A stretch of 64,000 nt of DNA from the NCBI RefSeq assembly GCF_014763045.1, contig NZ_JACTAG010000001.1, forward strand, positions 682,001 to 746,000, read 5' to 3'. Position 1 is the first letter of the stretch. Each line of letters starts with the position of its first letter. Below the pieces are notes generated by a model. That model was not told the DNA's origin, searched no databases, and saw nothing but the letters and a program-made list of their open reading frames with translations. A program made the translations under genes and the position numbers. The stretch is from Sulfitobacter aestuariivivens (lineage in GTDB: Bacteria > Pseudomonadota > Alphaproteobacteria > Rhodobacterales > Rhodobacteraceae). Positions 10,087-19,234 of this stretch are shown in pieces.

Positions 10087-10650
10087 ATGGTCAGCATCAA
10101 TCGCGTTGTCATGCAGCCCGCCAGCCGCCGGATCATTAAGGCTTTGGGGCCGAAAGATCTGGAGGTTGCAGAGGTTTCAGGCCATTGGGGCCGGGAGTTC
10201 GATTTCAAAAGCTATGACATCTTTCGCTATCCCCGCTGGGACATCTGCGAAGGGCCATACCGCGACAAGGTGACCGGCGAGATGCGGACCTTTGACCTTG
10301 TTCTGGCAAACCAGGTCTGGGAGCATCTTGACCGCCCCTATGCGGCCACGCGGCATGTTTACCAGATGCTGCGCACCGGCGGTCACTTCTGGTTGGCCGT
10401 ACCGTTTTTCGTCCCCTTCCATGCTGCACCTCAGGACAATTCCCGCTGGTCGGCGCGCGGGTTGAAAAATCTGCTGATCGAAGGCGGCTTTCCGGAAGAA
10501 ACGATCCATTCGGAGCAGTGGGGCAACCGCCATGTTGCGCTGCGCAACATGGAAAAGGAGTGGCCCCCGGAATACGACGAAAAGACGGATAGCATTAAAA
10601 ACGATCCGATGATGCCGATCTGCGCTTGGGCTTTGGCGCAGAAGGTTTAG
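10087..10650 (+). CDS. methyltransferase-fold protein, atypical motif I
   Basis: About 187 residues. The C-terminal half reads like a class I SAM-methyltransferase core: DLVLANQVWEHLDRP (motif around the VxEH block), MLRTGGHFWLAVPFF, then WSARGLKNLLIEGGF. The N-terminal nucleotide-binding loop, normally a D/E-x-G-x-G-x-G pattern, appears only as VAEVSGHWGREF, so SAM binding is doubtful. The start is uncertain: TTG at 10081 or ATG at 10087, neither with a strong ribosome site; the frame is closed by a TAG at 10030, so a large N-terminal extension is excluded. Function unknown; it follows lpdA and precedes an MFS gene. Confidence 0.75.
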   Translation: MVSINRVVMQPASRRIIKALGPKDLEVAEVSGHWGREFDFKSYDIFRYPRWDICEGPYRDKVTGEMRTFDLVLANQVWEHLDRPYAATRHVYQMLRTGGHFWLAVPFFVPFHAAPQDNSRWSARGLKNLLIEGGFPEETIHSEQWGNRHVALRNMEKEWPPEYDEKTDSIKNDPMMPICAWALAQKV

Positions 10651-10683
10651 GGTGCAGGCGAGATCTGCAAGAAAGCCAATCCC

Positions 10684-11847
10684 TTGTCTGAAAAAACACC
10701 CTTTGCGCTGATTTTCGCCCTGTGGGGTGCCGGGCTGGGCGCTGCGGCGCAATACGGCAAGGTAAGCGTGATTTTTGATCTGTTGCCGCAGGTCTATCCC
10801 GATGCGGGGGCCGCCATTGGGTTCATCGTGTCGCTGGTGGGTTTCGTGGGCATCCTCTTTGGTGTCGCGGCGGGGCTTCTGGTGGCCCGTATCCGGTACC
10901 GGCGCGCCCTGCTGGGTGCGCTCTGGATCGGGGCGGGTGTATCCGCGTTTCAGGCGGTGTTGCCTGCCTTGCCCCTGATGCTGGCGGCCCGCATGCTTGA
11001 AGGGGTATCCCACCTTGCCATTGTGGTTGCGGCCCCGACGCTGATCGCTCAGATCAGCGCGCCACGTGACCGGGGGCTGACACTGACATTATGGGGCACC
11101 TTCTTTGGCGTGGCCTTTGCGGTGTTGGCCTGGGCGGGCAGGCCGCTGGCGCTGTCTTTGGGAGTGCCAGCTCTTTTTATGGCGCATGCCGCCTATATGG
11201 CTGTCTTCGCACTTTACCTGTCCGCGCGCCTGCGGGCGCTGCCAGAGGAGGGGGCGCAGCAGCCGTTTTCCTGGAGGCAAGTCCTGCGGGATCACGGTAC
11301 AATCTACCGTTCCCCTCGCATTTCCGCGGCTGCGGCAGGCTGGCTCTTCTACACGTTCAGCTTCGTGTCTATCCTGACCGTACTACCGCCCTTTATTGAT
11401 CCCGAACAACGCGGTCTGATCATGGGCGCAATGCCGCTGATGAGCATTGCCAGTTCGATGACCCTGGGCGTTTGGATGTTGCGCCATGTCAGCGCCGTGC
11501 GGGTGGTCGAGAGTGGCTTTGCCTTGTCGTTTCTCTGCGTCATTTGGCTTTGGTCCAGCCCGGGGGCACCGCTGGCCTGTCTGGCGCTTGCGGCAAGTAT
11601 GGGGCTGATCCAGGGGGCGAGCTTTGCCGCGGTGCCACAGCTGAACGAGACCCCATCGACGCAGGCACAGGCCAATGGCGCGCTTGCTCAGATGGGTAAC
11701 ATCGGCAACACCATTGGCACGCCGATCATGGCGGCCGCGCTGGTGGGTATGGGATACACCGCGCTGCCGCTCTTGGCGGGTATCGCGTTTCTAAGCGGGC
11801 TGATTGTGCACCTATGGTTGGGACGATTGCGTCGCCCTCAGGCATAG
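10684..11847 (+). CDS. MFS transporter
   Basis: A 387-residue MFS permease with about twelve membrane segments and a short cytoplasmic loop of basic residues (LLVARIRYRRALLG) in the TM2-3 position. The frame opens with a TTG at 10684 (MSEKTPFALIFALWGAGLG); no in-frame ATG of suitable position is available, and AAGAAAG lies about ten bases upstream. Substrate unknown. It lies 33 bases after the methyltransferase-like gene and may be co-transcribed with it. Confidence 0.88.
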   Translation: MSEKTPFALIFALWGAGLGAAAQYGKVSVIFDLLPQVYPDAGAAIGFIVSLVGFVGILFGVAAGLLVARIRYRRALLGALWIGAGVSAFQAVLPALPLMLAARMLEGVSHLAIVVAAPTLIAQISAPRDRGLTLTLWGTFFGVAFAVLAWAGRPLALSLGVPALFMAHAAYMAVFALYLSARLRALPEEGAQQPFSWRQVLRDHGTIYRSPRISAAAAGWLFYTFSFVSILTVLPPFIDPEQRGLIMGAMPLMSIASSMTLGVWMLRHVSAVRVVESGFALSFLCVIWLWSSPGAPLACLALAASMGLIQGASFAAVPQLNETPSTQAQANGALAQMGNIGNTIGTPIMAAALVGMGYTALPLLAGIAFLSGLIVHLWLGRLRRPQA

Positions 11848-11924
11848 TTCACTTTTTGTTCTCATTTTTTCATTGGAGAATCCTGCGCCACCACCTATGT
11901 ACAAAGCGTTAACAGGGGCATGTG

Positions 11925-14798
11925 ATGGCAGAGCTGAAAAATATCGAGGTCCGGGGCGCGCGAGAGCACAATCTGAAGAACATTGATGTAGACATCCCGC
12001 GCGACCAACTTGTTGTGATCACAGGGCTTTCCGGGTCAGGCAAATCCAGCCTCGCGTTCGACACGATTTATGCAGAGGGGCAACGGCGCTACGTCGAATC
12101 GTTGTCGGCCTATGCGCGCCAATTCCTTGACATGATGCAAAAGCCGGATGTGGATCACATCAGCGGATTATCCCCGGCCATTTCGATTGAACAGAAGACG
12201 ACGTCCAAGAACCCCCGGTCGACCGTCGGAACGGTGACGGAAATCTACGACTACATGCGTCTGCTGTTTGCGCGTGTGGGGACACCCTACAGCCCCGCGA
12301 CAGGCAAACCGATCGAGGCGCAGCAAGTGCAGGACATGGTCGACCGGATCATGACGATGGGGGAGGGTACGCGCGCCTATCTGCTTGCCCCGATTATCCG
12401 TGACCGGAAAGGCGAATACCGCAAGGAATTTCTGGAGCTCAGAAAACAGGGGTTTCAGAGGGTCAAGGTTGATGGTGCGTTCTACGAACTGGATGAACCG
12501 CCCACTCTCGACAAGAAATTTCGGCATGACATTGACGTAGTGGTTGACCGGATCGTCATCCGCGAAGGGCTGGAAACCCGGCTGGCCGACAGTCTGCGCA
12601 CGGCACTTGATCTGGCAGACGGGATCGCGATCCTTGAGACCGCGCCCGCTGAGGGCGAACCGGAGCGTACGACATTTTCCGAAAAATTTGCCTGCCCTGT
12701 CAGTGGCTTCACCATTTCCGAGATCGAGCCACGATTGTTTTCCTTCAACGCTCCGTTCGGTGCGTGTCCGTCCTGCGATGGATTGGGCGTGGAGTTGTTT
12801 TTTGACGAACGCCTCGTGGTGCCGGATCAGAACCTCAAGGTTTACGATGGTGCGCTGGCACCATGGCGCAAGGGCAAATCGCCCTATTTCCGGCAAACGA
12901 TTGAGGCGATTGCGAAGCACTACCAGTTCAACCAGAACACCAAATGGAAAGACCTTCCCGAGACAGTACAGCAGGTTTTCCTGTATGGGTCCGGCAAGGA
13001 AGAGATCAAGTTTCGCTACGATGAAGGCGGGCGCGTCTATGAAGTGACCCGCGTTTTCGAAGGCGTCATCCCCAATATGGAACGCCGGTATCGCGAGACC
13101 GACAGCAATTGGATCCGCGAAGAATTCGAACGCTATCAGAACAATCGTCCCTGCGGCACTTGCGACGGATTTAGATTGAGGCCCGAAGCGCTGGCAGTGA
13201 AGATCGGCAGCGGCAAGGATCTGCTGCACGTTGGCCAGGTTGTGCAGATGTCAATTCGTGAGGCCTATGACTGGTGCAAGGAGGTGCCTCAGCATCTGTC
13301 AGACCAAAACAATGAGATTGCGCGCGCCATTCTGAAGGAGATCAGAGAGCGTTTGGGATTCTTGAATAATGTGGGTTTAGAATATCTTACGCTCTCACGC
13401 GCAAGTGGCACGTTAAGTGGCGGCGAAAGCCAGCGCATTCGATTGGCCTCGCAAATCGGGTCGGGCCTGACGGGGGTGCTGTACGTGCTCGACGAACCCT
13501 CTATCGGGCTGCATCAGCGCGACAATGATCGTTTGTTGCAAACGCTGAAGAACCTGCGCGATCAGGGGAACACCGTGATCGTGGTTGAGCACGACGAGGA
13601 AGCCATCCGCGAGGCGGACTATGTGTTCGACATTGGTCCCGGCGCCGGTGTGCATGGTGGTCAGGTTGTCAGCCATGGCACGCCGGATCAGGTGGCGGCG
13701 GATGCCGCGTCGATCACGGGGCAATTCCTTGTCGGCAAACGGGAAATACCGATACCGTCAACCCGGCGGAAGGGGAAAAAGAAGGCCGTGAAAGTGGTCA
13801 AGGCCACTGGTAACAACCTGCAAGAGGTCACGGTGGAGTTTCCGCTGGGCAAATTTGTCTGCGTTACCGGTGTGTCTGGCGGGGGTAAATCCACGCTGAC
13901 GATTGAAACCTTGTTCAAGACGGCATCGATGAACCTGAACGGCGCGCGGCAAACACCTGCGCCTTGTGAAACCATCAAGGGGCTGGAACATCTCGACAAG
14001 GTCATCGACATTGACCAACGACCGATTGGCCGAACGCCGCGTTCTAATCCAGCGACTTACACCGGGGCCTTCACCCCGATCCGTGACTGGTTCGCTGGCC
14101 TGCCAGAGGCCAAGGCGCGCGGCTACAAGCCCGGGCGCTTCAGTTTCAACGTCAAGGGTGGGCGCTGCGAGGCGTGTCAGGGTGACGGGGTCATCAAGAT
14201 CGAGATGCACTTTTTGCCGGACGTCTATGTTGAATGCGAAACCTGCAAGGGCGCGCGATATAACCGCGAAACGCTTGAGATCAAGTTCAAGGGCAAGAGC
14301 ATCGCCGACGTCCTTGGCATGACAGTTGAGGACGCGCAGGCCTTCTTTGCAGCCGTGCCGTCCATTCGTGAAAAGATGGACGCGTTGATGCGGGTGGGTC
14401 TTGGCTATATCAAGGTCGGTCAGCAGGCGACGACCCTTTCGGGCGGCGAGGCGCAGCGGGTAAAGCTGTCAAAAGAGTTGAGCAAGCGGTCGACGGGTCG
14501 CACGCTCTATATTCTGGATGAGCCGACAACAGGTCTACACTTTGAGGATGTTCGCAAGCTGTTGGAAGTGTTGCATGAATTGGTCGATCAGGGCAATTCT
14601 GTAATTGTGATCGAACATAACCTCGACGTTGTCAAAACGGCTGACCATATCATCGATATCGGTCCCGAAGGCGGCGATGGTGGCGGCAAGGTGGTCGCGA
14701 CGGGCACGCCCGAGCAAGTTGCGGAAGTAGACGCAAGCTACACCGGGAGATATCTCAAGCCTATGCTGGAAAAGCGTACGAAAGTGGCGGCGGAATAG
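11925..14798 (+). CDS. uvrA: excinuclease ABC subunit A
   Basis: Full-length (957 aa) UvrA, the damage-recognition ATPase of nucleotide excision repair. Two ABC modules are visible: Walker [14 protein letters not shown] near residue 35 and [13 protein letters not shown] near 650, with signature motifs [12 protein letters not shown] and [15 protein letters not shown]. Zinc-binding cysteine pairs occur at ACPSCDG, PCGTCDG and CEACQGDG...CETCKG. GTG at 11922 and ATG at 11925 are adjacent; AGGGG at 11914-11917 fits the ATG. No convincing LexA box is seen in the 77-base spacer upstream. Confidence 0.98.
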   Translation: MAELKNIEVRGAREHNLKNIDVDIPRDQLVVITGLSGSGKSSLAFDTIYAEGQRRYVESLSAYARQFLDMMQKPDVDHISGLSPAISIEQKTTSKNPRSTVGTVTEIYDYMRLLFARVGTPYSPATGKPIEAQQVQDMVDRIMTMGEGTRAYLLAPIIRDRKGEYRKEFLELRKQGFQRVKVDGAFYELDEPPTLDKKFRHDIDVVVDRIVIREGLETRLADSLRTALDLADGIAILETAPAEGEPERTTFSEKFACPVSGFTISEIEPRLFSFNAPFGACPSCDGLGVELFFDERLVVPDQNLKVYDGALAPWRKGKSPYFRQTIEAIAKHYQFNQNTKWKDLPETVQQVFLYGSGKEEIKFRYDEGGRVYEVTRVFEGVIPNMERRYRETDSNWIREEFERYQNNRPCGTCDGFRLRPEALAVKIGSGKDLLHVGQVVQMSIREAYDWCKEVPQHLSDQNNEIARAILKEIRERLGFLNNVGLEYLTLSRASGTLSGGESQRIRLASQIGSGLTGVLYVLDEPSIGLHQRDNDRLLQTLKNLRDQGNTVIVVEHDEEAIREADYVFDIGPGAGVHGGQVVSHGTPDQVAADAASITGQFLVGKREIPIPSTRRKGKKKAVKVVKATGNNLQEVTVEFPLGKFVCVTGVSGGGKSTLTIETLFKTASMNLNGARQTPAPCETIKGLEHLDKVIDIDQRPIGRTPRSNPATYTGAFTPIRDWFAGLPEAKARGYKPGRFSFNVKGGRCEACQGDGVIKIEMHFLPDVYVECETCKGARYNRETLEIKFKGKSIADVLGMTVEDAQAFFAAVPSIREKMDALMRVGLGYIKVGQQATTLSGGEAQRVKLSKELSKRSTGRTLYILDEPTTGLHFEDVRKLLEVLHELVDQGNSVIVIEHNLDVVKTADHIIDIGPEGGDGGGKVVATGTPEQVAEVDASYTGRYLKPMLEKRTKVAAE

Positions 14799-14812
14799 GG
14801 TTCTGCCGCCAC
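14784..14812. terminator. convergent hairpin at the uvrA 3' end
   Basis: Perfect eight-base arms GTGGCGGC (14784-14791) and GCCGCCAC (14805-14812) flank a 13-base loop containing the uvrA stop codon. On the minus strand the stem is followed by TTTCG, so it could also end transcription of the secreted protein gene that converges here. Confidence 0.45.
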
Positions 14813-14825
14813 AAGGTCGCAGCCC

Positions 14826-15830
14826 TTAGAGAATGGCGCGGGCGATCCTGATCAGTTGCAATGTCTCGTACTGGCTGTCGCTAAGCCGCACGATCTGACC
14901 ATTCAGAACCGCATAGTTTTCACCAGGTGTCAGTGGTGGCAGACGGTAGAACCGCTGCAGTTCGGTCTGATTGAGCGCGGCTGTAGGGGCGATTGTCGTT
15001 AAGGGATCAACCTGCGTGACCTGAGCCAGTTCGTTGACAAGCAGGAGAGAGGTATAATCGTTCTCATCCAGCAGAACCGGCATTCCGTCGATCACAGCGT
15101 AACGCTGACCGCGTGGGGCCGTGGGCAGGCCGAAAAGCTCCGCGATCTGATCGGACTGCAGTAACAGCCCATCCCGCGTTGGACGTACATCAGTGTTCAG
15201 CAAGCCGGATCGCCGATCAAGCCATAGCCGATCCCAATCCTGCTGCCCGTAGCCGGCCCATTCATCGTAGGTGACACCCTTTTTTGCCAGTCCCGGGGGG
15301 ACGCAAGGCGGGTCCTTTTTCGCCAGTCCGGGCGGGCAATTGCGGTATGTGATGATTTCGCTGTCGGACACCTCGCCGATCGACACACCCGGCGCCAGAG
15401 CAAGCAGGCTAGCAGTGCCCAGAAGCCCACGGATGTCGCGGTCGGCGGGCGCTTCGCTACGTAGCATGCGATCAACTCTCACGGCGCGGTCCTGCGCCGA
15501 CGCGTTGGCCTGATTGGTCGTTTGTTTTTTGGCCTGGCCGGGGGCCACTTTGGCCTTTTCCTTTTTCTGCGCCTTGTTGCCGGTGTTTTTGGCCTTGTTG
15601 CTGGCTTTTTGAGGTTTCTTCTTTTGCCCGGCGGCCTTGGCTTTCCCGTTGCCCTTTGCCTTGTCGTTCTTTGCCTGCCAGACCAACGCGGATATCTGCG
15701 GGTCGGCGAAGGTAATCGACGCATCGCGCATGTTTGGCACACTACCCAGCGCCGGTGGTGACACAGCTGCATGCGCAGAGGTGCCGATAAGCACTCCACA
15801 GGTGGTGAAAATAGCGATGGCCTTGTTCAT
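14826..15830 (-). CDS. secreted repeat protein of unknown function
   Basis: A 334-residue protein starting MNKAIAIFTTCGVLIGTSAHA, a signal peptide with an AHA-A cleavage site. After a short folded stretch comes a Lys/Ala/Gln-rich, probably unstructured linker (about 55-115), then NCPPGLAKKDPPCVPPGLAKKG with two copies of PPGLAKK and a cysteine pair (about 165-186). The C-terminal third holds two related units, YAVIDGMPVLLDENDY and YAVLNGQIVRLSDSQY, each followed by a Leu-rich helix. The frame extends further upstream, but the signal peptide fixes the start at 15830. I do not recognise a characterised homologue; the repeats suggest an RcnB-like or other periplasmic binding module. It converges on uvrA, and there is no sign that it has a repair function. 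Confidence 0.8.
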   Translation of the reverse strand: MNKAIAIFTTCGVLIGTSAHAAVSPPALGSVPNMRDASITFADPQISALVWQAKNDKAKGNGKAKAAGQKKKPQKASNKAKNTGNKAQKKEKAKVAPGQAKKQTTNQANASAQDRAVRVDRMLRSEAPADRDIRGLLGTASLLALAPGVSIGEVSDSEIITYRNCPPGLAKKDPPCVPPGLAKKGVTYDEWAGYGQQDWDRLWLDRRSGLLNTDVRPTRDGLLLQSDQIAELFGLPTAPRGQRYAVIDGMPVLLDENDYTSLLLVNELAQVTQVDPLTTIAPTAALNQTELQRFYRLPPLTPGENYAVLNGQIVRLSDSQYETLQLIRIARAIL

Positions 15831-15913
15831 GGTACTTGTCCTGAATAGTGGCGATACCAATGAAACCCTTGAGAGTGGCGTGAGGTTCCAATCGCAGGGA
15901 CGCGGGTTTTGGC

Positions 15914-17251
15914 CTAAGGGGCCGACAGGCACAGATCGCGCAGCCGCGCAAATTCGCTGGCTGACAGGTGATCAAAGTTGCCGCTCAGGCTGGCCAGCTC
16001 CTGCGCGCGTGGCTCACCCAGAACGGGATCTGCAAAGAGGTGAAACTTTGCTTCGATGTCATTTGCCGAAAGGGGCATATCGACATCCCCCCGGGGGGTG
16101 CGCGGCGCCGCGCTGACGCGGCGGCCGTCCTGCAGGAGGAGTGACACCTCGGCCCAGCGTTTGCCGTCAGAGATGGATGTCAGATGAGGATCGTCAATGA
16201 GCGTTGTCGCTGAACTGATGCGCTGAATGTCGGGGTCGCGCAGCGTGTCCTCGTGCAATTCAGCAACCCCGACCTGTCCCCTGACGATAAGTGCAGCGAC
16301 AGGAAAGGCGATGGAGTAGGCGAATTCGTCAGGCGTGGCGGGGCTGTGCCCTGCAAGCCGGGTGGCGTTGTGGAAGGTCTTGATCTCGACTGCGGCGACA
16401 TCCGTGTGGTGCAAGGCATGTTCCCGCATCAGATCTGCTGCTGCGTCCATGCTGGGATGGGCCCAGCGGCAACAGGGATATGGCTTGTAATGGGTGTCTT
16501 CGACCAGCCGCCAGTTGGTGCCCAAATCGGCCCAGAAGGATGGCGCGTCTTCGCACGTCAGGGCAGGGGCGCCGGTGAAGCCTTCGCAGGCGAGATAGGC
16601 GGCCGTCACACCGGAAGGCGCGCCCCAACCCACGCCATCGCGCACCATGGTCGGGTGGTCGATGCAGCGCATCATCTGGCTGCGCGGCCCGTGGTATTCG
16701 CCGATGCCAGCGGCATGTCTGATCTGCTCCGGCGTGGCACCCAGGCCGCGCGCACAGGCCGTTGCCACGCCCACGGCTGTCCATGCGCCCGACGTGTGAT
16801 AGTCAGCGCAAGTGGCGTGCTGGGCCAGCCCGGCGCGGTAGCTGACCTCGTAGGCGATGGCCAGCAGGGTCGCAAATTCCGCTCCGTTTACGGGTTCCGG
16901 CATCGCATCGGTCAATGCAAGCAGGGCCGGGAACACAGCCGATCCGGCGTGACCCTTGCAAGGTGATGTGCCGTCATGTGCATCGACGGCATCGACGGTA
17001 AAGGCCCCGGCCATGGCCGCCCCCGCTGGGCTGACGCGGGCGCCGTGCATCAAAATCCGGGATCCGCCCGCCCCACCGACCCCAAACAGCGCCAGCGCCC
17101 CGCGCCGGGCGATGTCGGCCATCTGGGTGGTGGAGGCCACAGCGGCCACGCCCATCGTGTCGGTGAATGACCGCCTGAGCACGCGCAGGACATCCTCGGG
17201 CAGGTCACCGGAGGTCAGAGTATGGGCAAAGTCATGAAAAGCCGGCGCCAT
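15914..17251 (-). CDS. MmgE/PrpD family protein
   Basis: A 445-residue member of the MmgE/PrpD family (2-methylcitrate dehydratase and relatives such as aconitate-decarboxylase-like enzymes). Family landmarks are DAHDGTSPCKGHAGSAVFPALLAL near 90-113 and HYKPYPCCRWAHPSMDAA near 262-279. The precise substrate is not predictable; 2-methylcitrate would fit the propionyl-CoA made by the neighbouring valine genes, but no PrpB/PrpC gene is present to support it. It lies 67 bases downstream of mmsB in the same direction and is probably the last gene of the valine transcription unit. Confidence 0.88.
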   Translation of the reverse strand: MAPAFHDFAHTLTSGDLPEDVLRVLRRSFTDTMGVAAVASTTQMADIARRGALALFGVGGAGGSRILMHGARVSPAGAAMAGAFTVDAVDAHDGTSPCKGHAGSAVFPALLALTDAMPEPVNGAEFATLLAIAYEVSYRAGLAQHATCADYHTSGAWTAVGVATACARGLGATPEQIRHAAGIGEYHGPRSQMMRCIDHPTMVRDGVGWGAPSGVTAAYLACEGFTGAPALTCEDAPSFWADLGTNWRLVEDTHYKPYPCCRWAHPSMDAAADLMREHALHHTDVAAVEIKTFHNATRLAGHSPATPDEFAYSIAFPVAALIVRGQVGVAELHEDTLRDPDIQRISSATTLIDDPHLTSISDGKRWAEVSLLLQDGRRVSAAPRTPRGDVDMPLSANDIEAKFHLFADPVLGEPRAQELASLSGNFDHLSASEFARLRDLCLSAP

Positions 17252-17318
17252 GGCGGTGTACCTTTGGTTTTCCCGCAGCTTAGGCGATTATCTTGTGTCC
17301 GATAGCCCTTTTGCGACC

Positions 17319-18194
17319 TTAGGTGTCGCGGCTTCGCGCCTCAAACCGGGGCAGCATGGCGGAAAAGTCCTTGCCCAGCCCGTCCTCGTTTTCGACGAAC
17401 TGCTTGTAGAGTGCCAGCGCCAGCGCGCCCATGGGTGTGTCGGCGTCGGCACCTTCTGCCGCTTGTTGGCTGAGCCCAAGGTCTTTGACCATCAGTTCTG
17501 AGGCGAAACCGGGGGTGTAGTCGTTGTCGGCCGGGGACTGCGGGCCGACCCCGGGGGCCGGGCAGTAGGCATTCATGCTCCAGGAATAACCGGACGAGGT
17601 GCTGACCACATCGAACATCTTTTGCCGGTCCAGACCCAGTTTGTCGGCCATGGCAAAGGCTTCGCAGGTGGCAATCATTGTGACGCCGAGGATCATGTTG
17701 TTGCAGATTTTGGCGGCCTGACCTGCGCCGGCGTCACCGCAATGCACCGCCTTCTGCCCCATGATGTCAAACAGCGGCGCGGCTTTTTCAAAGGCACTGT
17801 CACTGCCGCCCGCCATGAAGGTCAACGTACCCGCCGCGGCCCCGCCGATCCCGCCTGAGACAGGCGCATCAACGAACAGTACGCCCGCAGCGTCTGCCTG
17901 TGATGCGGTGTCGCGCGCGCTTTCCACATCGACGGTCGAGCAATCGATCAGCAGGCTGCCTGCGGTCATGCGGGGCAGGGCGCTGTCCGCCACATCGCGC
18001 AGGATCGCCCCGTTGGGCAGCATGGTTATGACAACCTCTGCACCGTCGACGGCCGTTGCGATATCTGAGGCAACTGTGACACCCTGTGCTGTCGTGCTGG
18101 CCACGTCATAGCCTGATACGTCGTGGCCTGCCGCCGCAAGGTTCGCAGCCATGGGGGCCCCCATGTTGCCCAATCCGATAAAACCGATCTTCAT
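17319..18194 (-). CDS. mmsB: 3-hydroxyisobutyrate dehydrogenase
   Basis: A 291-residue beta-hydroxyacid dehydrogenase that oxidises 3-hydroxyisobutyrate to methylmalonate semialdehyde with NAD+ in valine breakdown. It starts MKIGFIGLGNMGAPMAANL (Rossmann GLGNMG), contains the substrate-binding DAPVSGGIGGAAAGTL near 118 and the catalytic Lys in GAGQAAKICNNMIL. The open frame extends upstream, but the ATG at 18194 overlaps the stop of the hydrolase gene in an ATGA, which fixes the start and shows coupling. Confidence 0.95.
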   Translation of the reverse strand: MKIGFIGLGNMGAPMAANLAAAGHDVSGYDVASTTAQGVTVASDIATAVDGAEVVITMLPNGAILRDVADSALPRMTAGSLLIDCSTVDVESARDTASQADAAGVLFVDAPVSGGIGGAAAGTLTFMAGGSDSAFEKAAPLFDIMGQKAVHCGDAGAGQAAKICNNMILGVTMIATCEAFAMADKLGLDRQKMFDVVSTSSGYSWSMNAYCPAPGVGPQSPADNDYTPGFASELMVKDLGLSQQAAEGADADTPMGALALALYKQFVENEDGLGKDFSAMLPRFEARSRDT

Positions 18195-19234
18195 GCTGTT
18201 CCCTCCAGTTTCAGTGCGTGCTCTCCCAGTGGCTGCAGCATCTGCGCCACCTTTTCCTGAGGCACCTTCATGTCCGCGTATTGCCACCTTGGCTGGCGAT
18301 CTTTATCGATGATTGCCGCCCGGATACCTTCAAGAAAATCGCCGTGTTCCATGGCGCGGAAGGTAAAGCGGTACTCAAGATCCAGTGCGCGGGTCATGTC
18401 CGGAGCTCCGCCACGCAGGCGCTGCATCATCTCGATGGTGCAGGCCATCGACAGGGGGCACATGCGACCCATCTTTTTCAGCGTATCGGCAGCGAATGCG
18501 TCGTGTTCCGATTCCAGCGCCGTCAGGACCTCGCCAAGCGTACGACCCGCAAAGCAGCGATCCACCGCCGCTTGCCGTGCGGACAATTGGCCGCCCTCCG
18601 GCGTTTCCAGATAAGGGTTCAGCACATCTACATCACCGCTTTTTTCCAGCTCTTGGGTCGCCTCTGGCCACTTTAGCTCTGGTATGTAGAGGTCTGCAAA
18701 ACCGGCATAAATGGCATCTTGCGCATTCATGCGGGTGCCAGTGCACCCCATATAGGCACCAAGCGATCCGGCCGCTTGGGCAAGCATGTAAGACCCACCA
18801 ACATCCGGCACCAACCCGATGCCGCATTCCGGCATGGCAATCTGGCTGCTTTCGCCCACAATCCGGTGAGAGCCATGGCAGCCAATGCCCACGCCGCCGC
18901 CCATGGTAAATCCCTGCAAGAACGAGACGACGGATTTTGGGTAGGTGAAAATCTTGTGGTTCAGGCGATACTCATCCGCCCAAAACTTTTGCCCATAGGC
19001 GTAGTCGCCGTTTGTACCGGTCTCATACAGTTCGGCAATATCCCCGCCAGAGCAAAACGCCCGATCACCTTCGGCATCCAGAATGATCAACGCCACAGCA
19101 TCGTCGTTGGCCCAGGCATCAAACGCGGCATCAATGGCCAGGCACATCTCGTAGGTCATGGCATTGAGCGCTTTCGGGCGTGTCAGCGTAATGCGACCGG
19201 CGCGGCCGGTCTTGCGGATGCTGATGTCGCTCAT
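18191..19234 (-). CDS. 3-hydroxyisobutyryl-CoA hydrolase
   Basis: A 347-residue crotonase-fold enzyme. The length and C-terminal extension are those of 3-hydroxyisobutyryl-CoA hydrolases rather than 260-residue enoyl-CoA hydratases. CSGGDIAELYE near 61-71 and QGFTMGGGVGIGCHG near 108-122 form the oxyanion hole, and MPECGIGLVPDVGGSY carries the catalytic Glu and Asp. It hydrolyses 3-hydroxyisobutyryl-CoA, removing the toxic methacrylyl-CoA branch. It overlaps by four bases with both neighbours (acyl-CoA dehydrogenase upstream, mmsB downstream), a tightly coupled valine operon. Confidence 0.94.
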   Translation of the reverse strand: MSDISIRKTGRAGRITLTRPKALNAMTYEMCLAIDAAFDAWANDDAVALIILDAEGDRAFCSGGDIAELYETGTNGDYAYGQKFWADEYRLNHKIFTYPKSVVSFLQGFTMGGGVGIGCHGSHRIVGESSQIAMPECGIGLVPDVGGSYMLAQAAGSLGAYMGCTGTRMNAQDAIYAGFADLYIPELKWPEATQELEKSGDVDVLNPYLETPEGGQLSARQAAVDRCFAGRTLGEVLTALESEHDAFAADTLKKMGRMCPLSMACTIEMMQRLRGGAPDMTRALDLEYRFTFRAMEHGDFLEGIRAAIIDKDRQPRWQYADMKVPQEKVAQMLQPLGEHALKLEGTA

